Below, one piece after another: positions 27,700-43,462 of a stretch of 64,000 nt of DNA (position 1 is its first letter; each line of letters starts with the position of its first letter). Below the pieces are notes generated by a model. The model saw only the letters and a program-made list of their open reading frames with translations, did not search any database and was not told the origin of the DNA. The translations under genes were made by a program, and so were the position numbers. This DNA comes from Vanessa cardui (Eukaryota > Arthropoda > Insecta > Lepidoptera > Nymphalidae), in NCBI RefSeq assembly GCF_905220365.1, contig NC_061153.1:8018001-8082000 (forward strand), in the 5' to 3' direction.

Positions 27700-30600
27700 A
27701 TCGACAGGGTTCTGGTTCCTAAAACTTTTCATTTATGTTTTAATCGAATTAATGATTTAAAATACTTATCAATAGATGGCATATTGAAAGAGTTATGCCC
27801 CACATAAATTTATTAAATGATACCTTATATATATTCCTACAATATCTACAGGGTCTGGGTCCTAATACGATTCATTTTTGTTTCATCGAATTAATGATTT
27901 AAAAAACTTATCAAAATATAGCATATTGGAAGATTTCTGCCCCACATAAATTTATAAAATGATACCTTTCATTTATTCCTACAATATCTTTAGGGTCTGG
28001 GTCCTAATACAATTCATTTTTGTTTTATCGAATTAATGATTTTAAAAACTTATCAAAAGATAGCATATTGGAAGATTTCTGCCCCACATAAATTTATAAA
28101 ATGATACCTATCATCGATTCCTACAATATCTTTAGGGTCTGGGTCCTAATACGATTCATTTTTGTTTTATCGAATTAATTATTACAAAAACTTATCAAAA
28201 GATAGCATATGGGAAGAGTTCTGCCCCACATAATTTTCTCAAACTATACCTATCATCTATTCCTGCAGAATGTATAGGGTTCTGGATCCTAAAACGTTTC
28301 ATTTTTGTTTTTATCGAATTTATGATTTAAAAAACTTATCAAAAGATAGCATATGGGAAGAGTTCTGCCCCACATAAATTTATTAAATGATACCTATCAT
28401 CTATTCCTACAATATCTCTAGGGTCTGGGTCCTAATACGATTCATTTTTGTTTTATCAAATTATTGATTTAAAAAACTTATCAAAAGATAGCATTTTGTA
28501 AGAGTTCTGCCCCACATAAATTTATTAAATGATACCTTATATATATTCCTGCAATATCTACAGGGTTCTGGTTCCTCAAACGTTTCATTTTTGTTTTAAT
28601 CGTATTAATGATTTAAAAACTTATCAAAAGATAGCATATGGGAAGAGTTCTGTCCCACATAAATTTATGAAATGATACCATATATATATTCCTGTAATAT
28701 CGACAGGGTTCTGGTTCCTAAAACTTTTCATTTATGTTTTAATCGAATTAATGATTTAAAATACTTATCAAAAGATGGCATATTGAAAGAGTTCTGCCCC
28801 ACATAAATTTATTAAATGATACCTATCATCTATTCCTACAATATCTTTAGGGTCTGGGTCCTAATACGATTCATTTTTGTTTTATCGAATTAATGATTTA
28901 AAAAACTTATAAAAAGATAGCATATGGGAAGAGTTCTGCCCCACATAATTTTTTTAAATGATATTTATCATCATTTCCTACAATATCTACAGGGTTCTGG
29001 TTCCTGAAACGTTTCATTTTTGTTTTAATCGAATTAATGATTTCAAAACCTTATCAAAATATAGCATATTGGAAGAGTTCTGCCCCATATACTTTTCTTA
29101 AATGATACCTATCATCTATTCCTGCAGAATATATAGGGTTCTGGTTCCAAAAACGTTTCATTTTTGTTTTAATCGAATTAATGATTTAAAAAACTTATCA
29201 AAAGATAGCATTTTGGAAGAGATCTGCCCCACATAAATTTATAAAATGATACCTATCATCTATTCCTACAATATCTTTAGGGTCTGGGTCCTAATACGAT
29301 TCATTTTTGTTTTATCGAATTAATGATTTAAAAAACTTATAAAAAGATAGCAAATGGGAAGAGTTCTGCCCCACATAATTTTCTTAAATGATACCTATCA
29401 TCTATTCCTGCAGAATATATAGGGTTCTGGTTCCTAAAACGTTTCATTTTTGTTTTAATCGAATTAATGATTTCAAAAACTTATCAAAAGTTAGCATATG
29501 GGAATAGTTCTGCCCTACATTCTTTTCTTAAATGATACCTATCATATATTCCTGCAAAATCTACAGGGTTTTGGATCCTAAAACGTTTCATTTTTGTTTT
29601 AATCGAATTAATGATTTAAAAACTTATCAAAAGATAGCATTTGGGAAGAGTTCTGCCCCACATAAATTTATTAAATGATACCTATCATCTATTCCTACAA
29701 TATCTTTAGGGTCTGGGTCCTAATACGATTCATTTTTGTTTTATCGAATTAATGATTTAAAAAAATTATCAAAATATAGCATATTGGAAGATTTCTGCCC
29801 CACATAAATTTATAAAATGATACCTTTCATCTATTCCTACAATATCTTTAGGGTCTGGGTCCTAATACGATTCATTTTTGTTTTATCGAATTACTGATTT
29901 CAAAAACTTATCAAAAGATAGCATATGGGAAGAGTTCTGCCCCACATAATTTTCTTAAATGATACCTTTCATCTATTCCTGCAGAATATTTAGGGTTCTG
30001 GATCCTAAAACGTTTCATTTTTGTTTTTATCGAATTAATGATTGAAAAAACTTATCAAAATATAGCATTTTGGAAAAGATCAGCCCCACATAAATTTCTT
30101 AAATGATACCTTATATATATTCCTACAATATCTACTGGGTCTGCGTCCTAATACGATTCAATTTTGTTTTATCGAATTAATGATTTAAAAAACTTATCAA
30201 AAGATAACATTTTGAAAGAGTTCTGCCCCACATAAATTTATAAAATGATACCTATCATCTATTCCTACAATATCTTTAGGGTCTGGGTCCTAATACGATT
30301 CATTTTTGTTTTATCGAATTAATGATGTAAAAAACTTATCAAAAGATAACATTTTGAAAGAGTTCTGCCCCACATAAATTTATAAAATGATACCTATCAT
30401 CTATTCCTACAATATCTTTAGGGTCTGGGTCCTAATACGATTCATTTTTGTTTTATCGAATTAATGATTTAAAAAACTTATAAAAAGATAGCAAATGGGA
30501 AGAATTCTGCCCCACATAATTTTCTTAAATGATACCTATCATCTATTCCTGCAGAAGATATAGGGTTCTGGTTCCTAAAACGTTTCATTTTTGTTTTAAT

Positions 30601-33600
30601 CGAATTAATGATTTCAAAATCTATCAAAAGTTAGCATATGGGAATAGTTCTGCCCTACATTATTTTCTTAAATGATACCTATCATATATTCCTGCAAAAT
30701 CTACAGGGTTTTGGATCCTAAAACGTTTCATTTTTGTTTTAATCGAATTAATGATTTAAAAACTTATCAAAAGATAGCATATGGGAAGAGTTCTGCCCCA
30801 CATAAATTTATGAAATGATACCTTATATATATTCCTGTAATATCGACAGGGTTCTGGTTCCTAAAACGTTTCATTTTTGTTTTAATCGAATTAATGATTG
30901 AAAAAACTTATAAAAATATAGCATATTGGAAGAGTTCTGCCCCACATAATTTTATTAAATGATACCTATCATCCATTCCTACAATATTTACAGGGTTTTG
31001 GTTCCTAAAACTTTTCATTTTTGTTTTAATCGAATTAATGATTACAAAAACTTATCAAAAGATAGCATATGGGATGAGTTCTGCCCCACATAATTTTCTT
31101 AAATTATACCTATCATCTATTCCTACAATATCTTTAGGGTCTGGGTCCTAATACGATTCATTTTTGTTTTATCGAATTAATGATTTAAAAAACTTATAAA
31201 AAGATAGCATATGGGAAGAGTTCTGCCCCACATAATTTTCTTAAATGATACCTATCATCTATTCCTGCAGAATATATAGGGTTCTGGATCCTAAAACGTT
31301 TCATTTTTGTTTTAATCGAATTAATGATTTAAAAAACTTATCAAAAGATAGCATTTTGGAAGAGATCTGCCCCACATAAATTTCTTATATGATACCTCAT
31401 ATATATTCCTACAATATCTACAGGGTCTGGGTCCTAATACGATTCAATTTTGTTTGATCGAATTAATGATTTAAAAAACTTATCAAAAGATAGCATTTTG
31501 AAAGAGTTCTGCCCCACATAAATTTATTAAATGATACCTTATATATATTGCTACAATATCTACAGGGTTCTGGTTCCACAAACGTTTCATTTTTGTTTTA
31601 ATCGTATTAATGATTTAAAAACTTATCAAAAGATAGCATATGGGAAGAGTTCTGTCCCACATAAATTTATGAAATGATACCTTATATATATTCCTGTAAT
31701 ATCGACAGGGTTCTGGTTCCTAAAACTTTTCATTTATGTTTTAATCGAATTAATGATTTAAAATACTTATCAATAGATGGCATATTGAAAGAGTTATGCC
31801 CCACATAAATTTATTAAATGATACCTTATATATATTCCTACAATATCTACAGGGTCTGGGTCCTAATACGATTCATTTTTGTTTCATCGAATTAATGATT
31901 TAAAAAACTTATCAAAATATAGCATATTGGAAGATTTCTGCCCCACATAAATTTATAAAATGATACCTTTCATTTATTCCTACAATATCTTTAGGGTCTG
32001 GGTCCTAATACAATTCATTTTTGTTTTATCGAATTAATGATTTTAAAAACTTATCAAATGATAGCATATTGGAAGATTTCTGCCCCACATAAATTTATAA
32101 AATGATACCTATCATCGATTCCTACAATATCTTTAGGGTCTGGGTCCTAATACGATTCATTTTTGTTTTATCGAATTAATTATTACAAAAACTTATCAAA
32201 AGATAGCATATGGGAAGAGTTCTGCCCCACATAATTTTCTCAAACTATACCTATCATCTATTCCTGCAGAATGTATAGGGTTCTGGATCCTAAAACGTTT
32301 CATTTTTGTTTTTATCGAATTTATGATTTAAAAAACTTATCAAAAGATAGCATATGGGAAGAGTTCTGCCCCACATAAATTTATTAAATGATACCTATCA
32401 TCTATTCCTACAATATCTCTAGGGTCTGGGTCCTAATACGATTTATTTTTGTTTTATCAAATTATTGATTTAAAAAACTTATCAAAAGATAGCATTTTGT
32501 AAGAGTTCTGCCCCACATAAATTTATTAAATGATACCTTATATATATTCCTGCAATATCTACAGGGTTCTGGTTCCTCAAACGTTTCATTTTTGTTTTAA
32601 TCGTATTAATGATTTAAAAACTTATCAAAAGATAGCATATGGGAAGAGTTCTGTCCCACATAAATTTATGAAATGATACCTTATATATATTCCTGTAATA
32701 TCGACAGGGTTCTGGTTCCTAAAACTTTTCATTTATGTTTTAATCGAATTAATGATTTAAAATACTTATCAAAAGATGGCATATTGAAAGAGTTCTGCCC
32801 CACATAAATTTATTAAATGATACCTATCATCTATTCCTACAATATCTTTAGGGTCTGGGTCCTAATACGATTCATTTTTGTTTTATCGAATTAATGATTT
32901 AAAAAACTTATAAAAAGATAGCATATGGGAAGAGTTCTGCCCCACATAATTTTTTTAAATGATATTTATCATCATTTCCTACAATATCTACAGGGTTCTG
33001 GTTCCTGAAACGTTTCATTTTTGTTTTAATCGAATTAATGATTTCAAAACCTTATCAAAATATAGCATATTGGAAGAGTTCTGCCCCATATACTTTTCTT
33101 AAATGATACCTATCATCTATTCCTGCAGAATATATAGGGTTCTGGTTCCAAAAACGTTTCATTTTTGTTTTAATCGAATTAATGATTTAAAAAACTTATC
33201 AAAAGATAGCATTTTGGAAGAGATCTGCCCCACATAAATTTCTTATATGATACCTATCATCTATTCCTACAATATCTTTAGGGTCTGGGTCCTAATACGA
33301 TTCATTTTTGTTTTATCGAATTAATGATTTAAAAAACTTATAAAAAGATAGCAAATGGGAAGAGTTCTGCCCCACATAATTTTCTTAAATGATACCTATC
33401 ATCTATTCCTGCAGAATATATAGGGTTCTGGTTCCTAAAACGTTTCATTTTTGTTTTAATCGAATTAATGATTTCAAAAACTTATCAAAAGTTAGCATAT
33501 GGGAATAGTTCTGCCCTACATTATTTTCTTAAATGATACCTATAATATATTCCTGCAAAATCTACAGGGTTTTGGATCCTAAAACGTTTCATTTTTGTTT

Positions 33601-36600
33601 TAATCGAATTAATGATTTAAAAACTTATCAAAAGATAGCATATGGGAAGAGTTCTGCCCCACATAAATTTATTAAATGATACCTATCATCTATTCCTACA
33701 ATATCTTTAGGGTCTGGGTCCTAATACGATTCATTTTTGTTTTATCGAATTAATGATTTAAAAAACTTATCAAAAGATAGCATATTGGAAGATTTCTGCC
33801 CCACATAAATTTATAAAATGATACCTTTCATCTATTCCTACAATATCTTTAGGGTCTGGGTCCTAATACGATTCATTTTTGTTTTATCGAATTACTGATT
33901 TCAAAAACTTATCAAAAGATAGCATATGGGAAGAGTTCTGCCCCACATAATTTTCTTAAATGATACCTTTCATCTATTCCTGCAGAATATATAGGGTTCT
34001 GGATCCTAAAACGTTTCATTTTTGTTTTTATCGAATTAATGATTGAAAAAACTTATCAAAATATAGCATTTTGGAAAAGATCTGCCCCACATAAATTTCT
34101 TAAATGATACCTTATATATATTCCTACAATATCTACTGGGTCTGCGTCCTAATACGATTCAATTTTGTTTTATCGAATTAATGATTTAAAAAACTTATCA
34201 AAAGATAACATTTTGAAAGAGTTCTGCCCCACATAAATTTATAAAATGATACCTATCATCTATTCCTACAATATCTTTAGGGTCTGGGTCCTAATACGAT
34301 TCATTTTTGTTTTATCGAATTAATGATTTAAAAAACTTATCAAAAGATAGCATATTGAAAGAGTTCTGCCCCACATAAATTTATAAAATGATACCTTTCA
34401 TCTATTCCTACAATACTTTAAGGTCTGGGTCCTAATACGATTCATTTTTGTTTTATCGAATTAATGATTTAAAAAACTTATAAAAAGATAGCAAATGGGA
34501 AGAATTCTGCCCCACATAATTTTCTTAAATGATACCTATCATCTATTCCTGCAGAAGATATAGGGTTCTGGTTCCTAAAACGTTTCATTTTTGTTTTAAT
34601 CGAATTAATGATTTCAAAATCTATCAAAAGTTAGCATATGGGAATAGTTCTGCCCTACATTATTTTCTTAAATGATACCTATCATATATTCCTGCAAAAT
34701 CTACAGGGTTTTGGATCCTAAAACGTTTCATTTTTGTTTTAATCGAATTAATGATTTAAAAACTTATCAAAAGATAGCATATGGGAAGAGTTCTGCCCCA
34801 CATAAATTTATGAAATGATACCTTATATATATTCCTGTAATATCGACAGGGTTCTGGTTCCTAAAACGTTTCATTTTTGTTTTAATCGAATTAATGATTG
34901 AAAAAACTTATAAAAATATAGCATATTGGAAGAGTTCTGCCCCACATAAGTTTATTAAATGATACCTATCATCCATTCCTACAATATTTACAGGGTTTTG
35001 GTTCCTAAAACTTTTCATTTTTGTTTTAATCGAATTAATGATTACAAAAACTTATCAAAAGATAGCATATGGGATGAGTTCTGCCCCACATAATTTTCTT
35101 AAATTATACCTATCATCTATTCCTACAATATCTTTAGGGTCTGGGTCCTAATACAATTCATTTTTGTTTTATCGAATTAATTATTACAAAAACTTATCAA
35201 AAGATAGCATATGGGAAGAGTTCTGCCCCACATAATTTTCTTAGATGATACCTATCATCTATTCCTGCAGAATATATAGGGTTCTGGATCCTAAAACGTT
35301 TCATTTTTGTTTTAATCGAATTAATGATTTAAAAAACTTATCAAAAGATAGCATTTTGGAAGAGATCTGCCCCACATAAATTTCTTATATGATACCTCAT
35401 ATATATTCCTACAATATCTACAGGGTCTGGGTCCTAATACGATTCAATTTTGTTTGATCGAATTAATGATTTAAAAAACTTATCAAAAGATAGCATTTTG
35501 AAAGAGTTCTGCCCCACATAAATTTATTAAATGATACCTTATATATATTGCTACAATATCTACAGGGTTCTGGTTCCACAAACGTTTCATTTTTGTTTTA
35601 ATCGTATTAATGATTTAAAAACTTATCAAAAGATAGCATATGGGAAGAGTTCTGTCCCACATAAATTTATGAAATGATACCTTATATATATTCCTGTAAT
35701 ATCGACAGGGTTCTGGTTCCTAAAACTTTTCATTTATGTTTTAATCGAATTAATGATTTAAAATACTTATCAAAAGATGGCATATTGAAAGAGTTATGCC
35801 CCACATAAATTTATTAAATGATACCTTATATATATTCCTACAATATCTACAGGGTCTGGGTCCTAATACGATTCATTTTTGTTTCATCGAATTAATGATT
35901 AAAAAAACTTATCAAAATATAGCATATTGGAAGATTTCTACCCCACATAAATTTATAAAATGATACCTTTCATTTATTCCTACAATATCTATAGGGTCTG
36001 GGTCCTAATACAATTCATTTTTGTTTTATCGAATTAATGATTTTAAAAACTTATCAAAAGATAGCATATTGGAAGATTTCTGCCCCACATAAATTTATAA
36101 AATTATACCTATCATCGATTCCTACAATATCTTTAGGGTCTGGGTCCTAATACGATTCATTTTTGTTTTATCGAATTAATTATTACAAAAACTTATCAAA
36201 AGATAGCATATGGGAAGAGTTCTGCCCCACATAATTTTATTAAATGATACCTATCATCTATTCCTGCAGAATGTATAGGGTTCTGGATCCTAAAACGTTT
36301 CATTTTTGTTTTTATCGAATTAATGATTTAAAAAACTTATCAAAAGATAGCATATGGGAAGAGTTCTGCCCCACATAAATTTATTAAATGATACCTATCA
36401 TCTATTCCTACAATATCTCTAGGGTCTGGGTCCTAATACGATTCATTTTTGTTTTATCAAATTATTGATTTAAAAAACTTATCAAAAGATAGCATTTTGT
36501 AAGAGTTCTGCCCCACACAATTTTCTTAAATGATACCTATCATCCATTCCTGCAGAATATATAGGGTTCTGGTTCCTAAAACGTTTCATTTTTGTTTTAA

Positions 36601-36900
36601 TCGAATTAATGATTTCAAAAACTTATCAAAAGTTAGCATATGGGAATAGTTCTGCCCTACATTATTTTCTTAAATGATACCTTTCATATATTCCTGCAAA
36701 ATCTACAGGGTTTTGGATCCTAGAACGTTTCATTTTTGTTTTAATCGAATTAATGATTTAAAAACTTATCAAAAGATAGCATATGGGAAGAGTTCTGTCC
36801 CACATAAATTTATGAAATGATACCTTACATATATTCCTGTAATATCGACAGGGTTCTGGTTCCTAAAACTTTTCATTTATGTTTTAATCGAATTAATGAT
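27700..36900. repeat. Region organised with a ~4,000-bp (28-monomer) step
   Basis: Several rare variants recur 4,000-4,002 bp apart: GTTTTTATCGAATT at 28,315, 32,316 and 36,316; TATTTATCATCATTTCC at 28,968 and 32,969; TACTGGGTCTGCGTCC at 30,132 and 34,134; ATTGCTACAATATC at 31,549 and 35,549. So two nearly complete copies and part of a third are in tandem. The same internal block occurs at 4.4-6.9 kb and 12.7-15.1 kb, giving at least four dispersed copies of a ~2.5 kb segment within the array. Confidence 0.7.
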
Positions 36901-38281
36901 TTAAAATACTTATCAAAAGATGGCATATTGAAAGAGTTCTGCCCCACATAAATTTATTAAATGATACCTATCATCTATTCCTACAATATCTTTAGGGTCT
37001 GGGTCCTAATACGATTCATTTTTTTTTTATCGAATTAATGATTACAAAAACTTATCAAAAGATAGCATATGGGAAAAGTTCTGCCCCACATAATTTTCTT
37101 AAATGATACCTATCATCTATTCCTGCAAAATCTACAGGGTTCTGGTTCCTAAAACGTTTCATTTTTGTTTTAATTGAATTAATGATGTAAAAAACTTATC
37201 AAAAGATAGCATATTGGAGGAGTTCTGCCCCACATAAATTTATTAAATGATACCTTATATATATTCCTACAATATCTACAGGGTCTGGGTCCTAATACGA
37301 TTCATTTTTGTTTTATCGAATTAATCAATTAAAAAACTTATCAAAATATAGCATATTGGAAGATTTCTGCCCCACATAAATTTATAAAATGATACCTTTC
37401 ATCTATTCCTACAATATCTTTAGGGTCTGGGTCCTAATACGATTCATTTTTGTTTTATCGAATTAATGATTGAAAAAACTTATCAAAAGATAGCATATGG
37501 GAAGAGTTCTGCCCCACATAATTTTCTTAAATTATACCTATCATCTATTCCTGCAGAATATATAGGGTTCTGGATCCTAAAACGTTTCATTTTTGTTTTT
37601 ATCGAATAAATGATTGAAAAAACTTATCAAAATATAGCATTTTGGAAAAGATCTGCCCCACATAAATTTCTTAAATGATACCTTATATATATTCCTACAA
37701 TATCTACTGGGTCTGGGTCCTAATACGATTCAATTTTGTTTTATCGAATTAATGATTTAAAAAACTTATCAAAAGATAGCATTTTGAAAGAGTTCTGCCC
37801 CACATAAATTTCTTATATGATACCTTATATATATTCCTACAATATCTACAGGGTCTGGGTCCTAATACGATTCAATTTTGTTTGATCGAATTAATGATGT
37901 AAAAAACTTATCAAAAGATAGCATTTTGGAAGAGATCTGCCCCACATAAATTTCTTATATGATACCTTATATATATTCCTACAATATCTACAGGGTCTGG
38001 GTCCTAATACGATTCAATTTTGTTTGATCGAATTAATGATGTAAAAAACTTATCAAAAGATAGCATATTGGAGGAGTTCTGCCCCACATAAATTTATTAA
38101 ATGATACCTTATATATATTCCTACAATATCTACAGGGTCTGGGTCCTAATACGATTCATTTTTGTTTTATCGAATTAATGATTTCAAAAACTTATCAAAA
38201 GATAGCATATGGGAAGAGTTCTGCCCCACATAATTTTCTTAAATGATATCTATCATATCTTCCTACAATATCTACAGGGTT

Positions 38282-38417
38282 CTGGTTCCTGAAACGTTTC
38301 ATTTTTGTTTTAATCGAATTAATGATTTCAAAATATAGCATATTGGAAGACTTCTGCCCCGCATACTTTTCTTTAATGATACCTATCATCTATTCCTGCA
38401 GAATATATAGGGTTCTG
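38282..38417. repeat. Short variant monomer, second occurrence
   Basis: This is the counterpart of the monomer at 17,995-18,130 at exactly +20,287 bp, with the same 11-bp deletion. It reads CCCCGCATAC where the first copy reads CCCCACATAC. It confirms that this part of the array was copied as a block. Confidence 0.8.
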
Positions 38418-39744
38418 GTTCCAAAAACGTTTCATTTTTGTTTTAATCGAATTAATGATTTAAAAAACTTATCAAAAGATAGCATTTTGGAAGAGATCTG
38501 CCCCACATAAATTTCTTATATGATACCTTATATATATGTATTCCTACAATATCTACAGGGTCTGGGTTCTAATACGATTCAATTTTGTTTGATCGAATTA
38601 ATGATGTTAAAAACTTATCAAAAGATAGCATTTTGGAAGAGATCTGCCCCACATAAATTTCTTATATGATACCTTATATATATTCCTACAATATCTACAG
38701 GGTTCTGGTTCCTCAAACGTTTCATTTATGTTTTAATCGAATTAATGATTTAAAATTCTTATCAAAAGATGGCATATTGAAAGAGTTCTGCCCCACATAA
38801 TTTTCTTAAATGATACCTTTCATCTATTCCTGCAAAATCTACAGGGTTCTGGTTCCTAAAAAGTTTCATTTTTGTTTTAATCGAATTAATGTTGTAAAAA
38901 ACTTATCAAAAGATAGCATATGGGAAGAGTTCTGTCCCACATAAATTTATGAAATGATACCTTATATATATTCCTGTAATATCGACAGGGTTCTGGTTCC
39001 TAAAACTTTTCATTTATGTTTTAATCGAATTAATGATTTAAAATACTTATCAAAAGATGGCATATTGAAAGAGTTCTGCCCCACATAAATTTATGAAATG
39101 ATACCTTATATATATTCCTACAATATCTACAGGGTTCTGGTTCCTCAAACGTTTCATTTTTGTTTTAATCGTATTAATGATTTAAAAACTTATCAAAAGA
39201 TAGCATATGGGAAGAGTTCTGTCCCACATAAATTTATGAAATGATACCTTATATATATTCCTGTAATATCGACAGGGTTCTGGTTCCTAAAACTTTTCAT
39301 TTATGTTTTAATCGAATTAATGATTTAAAATACTTATCAAAAGATGGCATATTGAAAGAGTTCTGCCCCACATAAATTTATTAAATGATACCTATCATCT
39401 ATTCCTACAATATCTTTAGGGTCTGAGTCCTAATACGATTCATTTTTGTTTTATCGAATTAATGATTTAAAAAAATTATCAAAATATAGCATATTGGAAG
39501 ATTTCTGCCCCACATAAATTTATAAAATGATACCTTTCATCTATTCCTACAATATCTTTAGGGTCTGGGTCCTAATACGATTCATTTTTGTTTTATTGAA
39601 TTAATGATTACAAAACTTATCAAAAGATAGCATATGGGAAGAGTTCTGCCCCACATAATTTTCTTAAATGATACCTATCATCAATTCCTGCAAAATCTAC
39701 AGGGTTCTGGTTCCTAAAACGTTTCATTTTTGTTTTAATCGAAT

Positions 39745-42700
39745 TAATGATGTAAAAAACTTATCAAAAGATAGCATATTGGAAGAGTTCTGCCCCACAT
39801 AAATTTATTAAATGATACCTTATATATATTCCTACAATATCTACAGGGTCTGGGTCCTAATACGATTCATTTTTGTTTTATCGAATTAATCATTTAAAAA
39901 ACTTATCAAAATATAGCATATTGGAAGATTTCTGCCCCACATAAATTTATAAAATGATACCTATCATCTATTCCTACAATATCTTTAGGGTCTGGGTCCT
40001 AATACGATTCATTTTTGTTTTATCTAATTAATGATTTAAAAAACTTATAAAAAGATAGCAAATGGGAAGAGTTCTGCCCCACATCATTTTCTTAAATGAT
40101 ACCTATCATATATTCCTGCAGAATGTATAGGGTTCTGGTTCCTAAAACGTTTCATTTTTGTTTTAATCGAATTAATGATTTAAAAGCTTATCAAAAGATA
40201 GCATATGGGAAGAGTTCTGTCCCACATAAATTTATGAAATGATACCTTATATATATTCCTGTAATATCGACAGGGTTCTGGTTCCTAAAACTTTTCATTT
40301 ATGTTTTAATCGAATTAATGATTTAAAATACTTATCAAAAGATGGCATATTGAAAGAGTTCTGCCCCACATAAATTTATTAAATGATACCTATCATCTAT
40401 TCCTACAATATCTTTAGGGTCTGGGTCCTAATACGATTCATTTTTGTTTCATCGAATTAATGATTTAAAAAACTTATAAAAAGATAGCAAATGGGAAGAG
40501 TTCTGCCCCACATAATTTTCTTAAATGATACCTATCATCTATTCCTGCAGAAGATATAGGGTTCTGGTTCCTAAAACGTTTCATTTTTGTTTTAATCGAA
40601 TTAATGATTTCAAAAACTTATCAAAAGTTAGCATATGGGAATAGTTCTGCCCTACATTATTTTCTAAAATGATACCTATCATATATTCCTGCAAAATCTA
40701 CAGGGTTTTGGATCCTAAAACGTTTCATTTTTGTTTTAATCGAATTAATGATTTAAAAACTTATCAAAAGATTGCATATGGGAAGAGTTCTGCCCCACAT
40801 AAATTTATGAAATGATACCTTATATATATATTCCTGTAATATCGACAGGGTTCTGGTTCCTAAAACGTTTCATTTTTGTTTTAATCGAATTAATGATTGA
40901 AAAAACTTATAAAAATATAGCATATTGGAAGAGTTCTGCCCCACATAATTTTATTAAATGATACCTATCATCCATTCCTACAATATTTACAGGGTTTTGG
41001 TTCCTAAAACTTTTCATTTTTGTTTTAATCGAATTAATGATTACAAAAACTTATCAAAAGATAGCATATGGGATGAGTTCTGCCCCACATAATTTTCTTA
41101 AATTATACCTATCATCTATTCCTACAATATCTTTAGGGTCTGGGTCCTAATACGATTCATTTTTGTTTTATCGAATTAATGATTTAAAAAACTTATCAAA
41201 AGATAGCATATGGGAAGAGTTCTGCCCCACATAAATTTATGAAATGATACCTTATATATATTCCTGTAATATCGACAGGGTTCTGGTTCCTAAAACTTTT
41301 CATTTATGTTTTAATCGAATTAATGATTTAAAAAACTTATCAAAAGATGGCATATTGAAAGAGTTCTGCCCCACATAAATTTATTAAATGATACCTATCA
41401 TCTATTCCTACAATATCTTTAGGGTCTGGGTCCTAATACGATTCATTTTTGTTTCATCGAATTAATGATTTAAAAAACTTATCAAAATATAGCATATTGG
41501 AAGATTTCTGCCCCACATAAATTTATAAAATGATACCTTTCATCTATTCCTACAATATCTTTAGGGTCTGGGTCCTAATACGATTCATTTTTGTTTTATT
41601 GAATTAATGATTACAAAACTTATCAAAAGATAGCATATGGGAAGAGTTCTGCCCCACATAATTTTCTTAAATGATACCTATCATCAATTCCTGCAAAATC
41701 TACAGGGTTCTGGTTCCTAAAACTTTTCATTTTTGTTTTAATCGAATTAATGATTTAAAAAACTTATCAAAAGATAGCATATTGGAGGAGTTCTGCCCCA
41801 CATAAATTTATTAAATGATACCTTATATATATTCCTACAATATCTACAGGGTCTGGGTCCTAATACGATTCATTTTTGTTTTATCGAATTAATCATTTAA
41901 AAAACTTATCAAAATATAGCATATTGGAAGATTTCTGCCCCACATAAATTTATAAAATGATACCTATCATCTATTCCTACAATATCTTTAGGGTCTGGGT
42001 CCTAATACGATTCATTTTTGTTTTATCTAATTAATGATTTAAAAAACTTATAAAAAGATAGCAAATGGGAAGAGTTCTGCCCCACATTATTTTCTTAAAT
42101 GATACCTATCATATATTCCTGCAGAATATATAGGGTTCTGGTTCCTAAAACGTTTCATTTTTGTTTTAATCGAATTAATGATTTAAAAGCTTATCAAAAG
42201 ATAGCATATGGGAAGAGTTCTGCCCCACATTATTTTCTTAAATGATACCTATCATATAATCCTGCAAAATCTACAGGGTTTTGGATCCTAAAACGTTTCA
42301 TTTTTGTTTTAATCGAATTAATGATTTAAAAAACTTATCAAAATATAGCATTTTGGAAGAGATCTGCCGCACATAAATTTCTTATATGATACCTTATATA
42401 TATTCCTACAATATCTACAGGGTCTGGGTCCTAATACGATTCAATTTTGTTTGATCGAATTAATGATTTAAAAAACTTATAAAAAGATAGCATATGGGAA
42501 GAGTTCTGCCCCACATATTTTTTTTAAATGATATCTATCATCTTTTCCTACAATATCTACAGGGTTCTGGTTCCTGAAACGTTTCATTTTTGTTTTAATC
42601 GTATTAATGATTTAAAATACTTATCAAAAGATGGCATATTGAAAGAGTTCTGCCCCACACAAATTTATTAAATGATACCTTATATATATTCCTACAATAT

Positions 42701-43462
42701 CTACAGGGTTCTGGTTCCTCAAACGTTTCATTTTTGTTTTAATCGTATTAATGATTTAAAAACTTATCAAAAGATAGCATATGGGAAGAGTTCTGTCCCA
42801 CATAAATTTATGAAATGATACCTTATATATATTCCTGTAATATCGACAGGGTTCTGGTTCCTAAAACTTTTCATTTATGTTTTAATCGAATTAATGATTT
42901 AAAATACTTATCAAAAGATGGCATATTGAAAGAGTTCTGCCCCACATAAATTTATTACATGATACCTATCATCTATTCCTACAATATCTTTAGGGTCTGG
43001 GTCCTAATACGATTCATTTTTGTTTTATCGAATTAATGATTTAAAAACTTATAAAAAGATAGCAAATGGGAAGAGTTCTGCCCCACATAATTTTCTTAAA
43101 TGATACTTATCATCTATTCCTGCAGAATATATAGGGTTCTGGTTCCTAAAACGTTTCATTTTTGTTTTAATCGAATTAATGATTTCAAAAACTTATCAAA
43201 AGATAGCATTTTGAAAGAGTTCTGCCCCACATAAATTTATAAAATGACATCTATCATCTATTCCTACAATATCTTTAGGGTCTGGGTCCTAATACGATTC
43301 ATTTTTGTTTTATTGAATTAATGATTACAAAAACTTATCAAAAGATAGCATATGGGAAGAGTTCTGCCCCACATAATTTTCTTAAATGATACCTATCATC
43401 AATTCCTGAAAAATCTACAGGGTTCTGGTTCCTAAAACGTTTCATTTTTGTTTTAATCGAAT
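39745..43462. repeat. 26-monomer higher-order unit, copy 3
   Basis: This copy lies inside the second ~11 kb block. The extra-TA monomer CCTGTAATATCG is at 40,833, 1,088 bp into the unit as in copy 1, and TTCCTGAAAAATC is at 43,403. It probably arrived as part of the larger duplication and not by an independent 26-mer event. It is followed by a shortened step of 1,715 bp (12 monomers): the same TTCCTGAAAAATC marker returns at 45,118. Confidence 0.72.
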
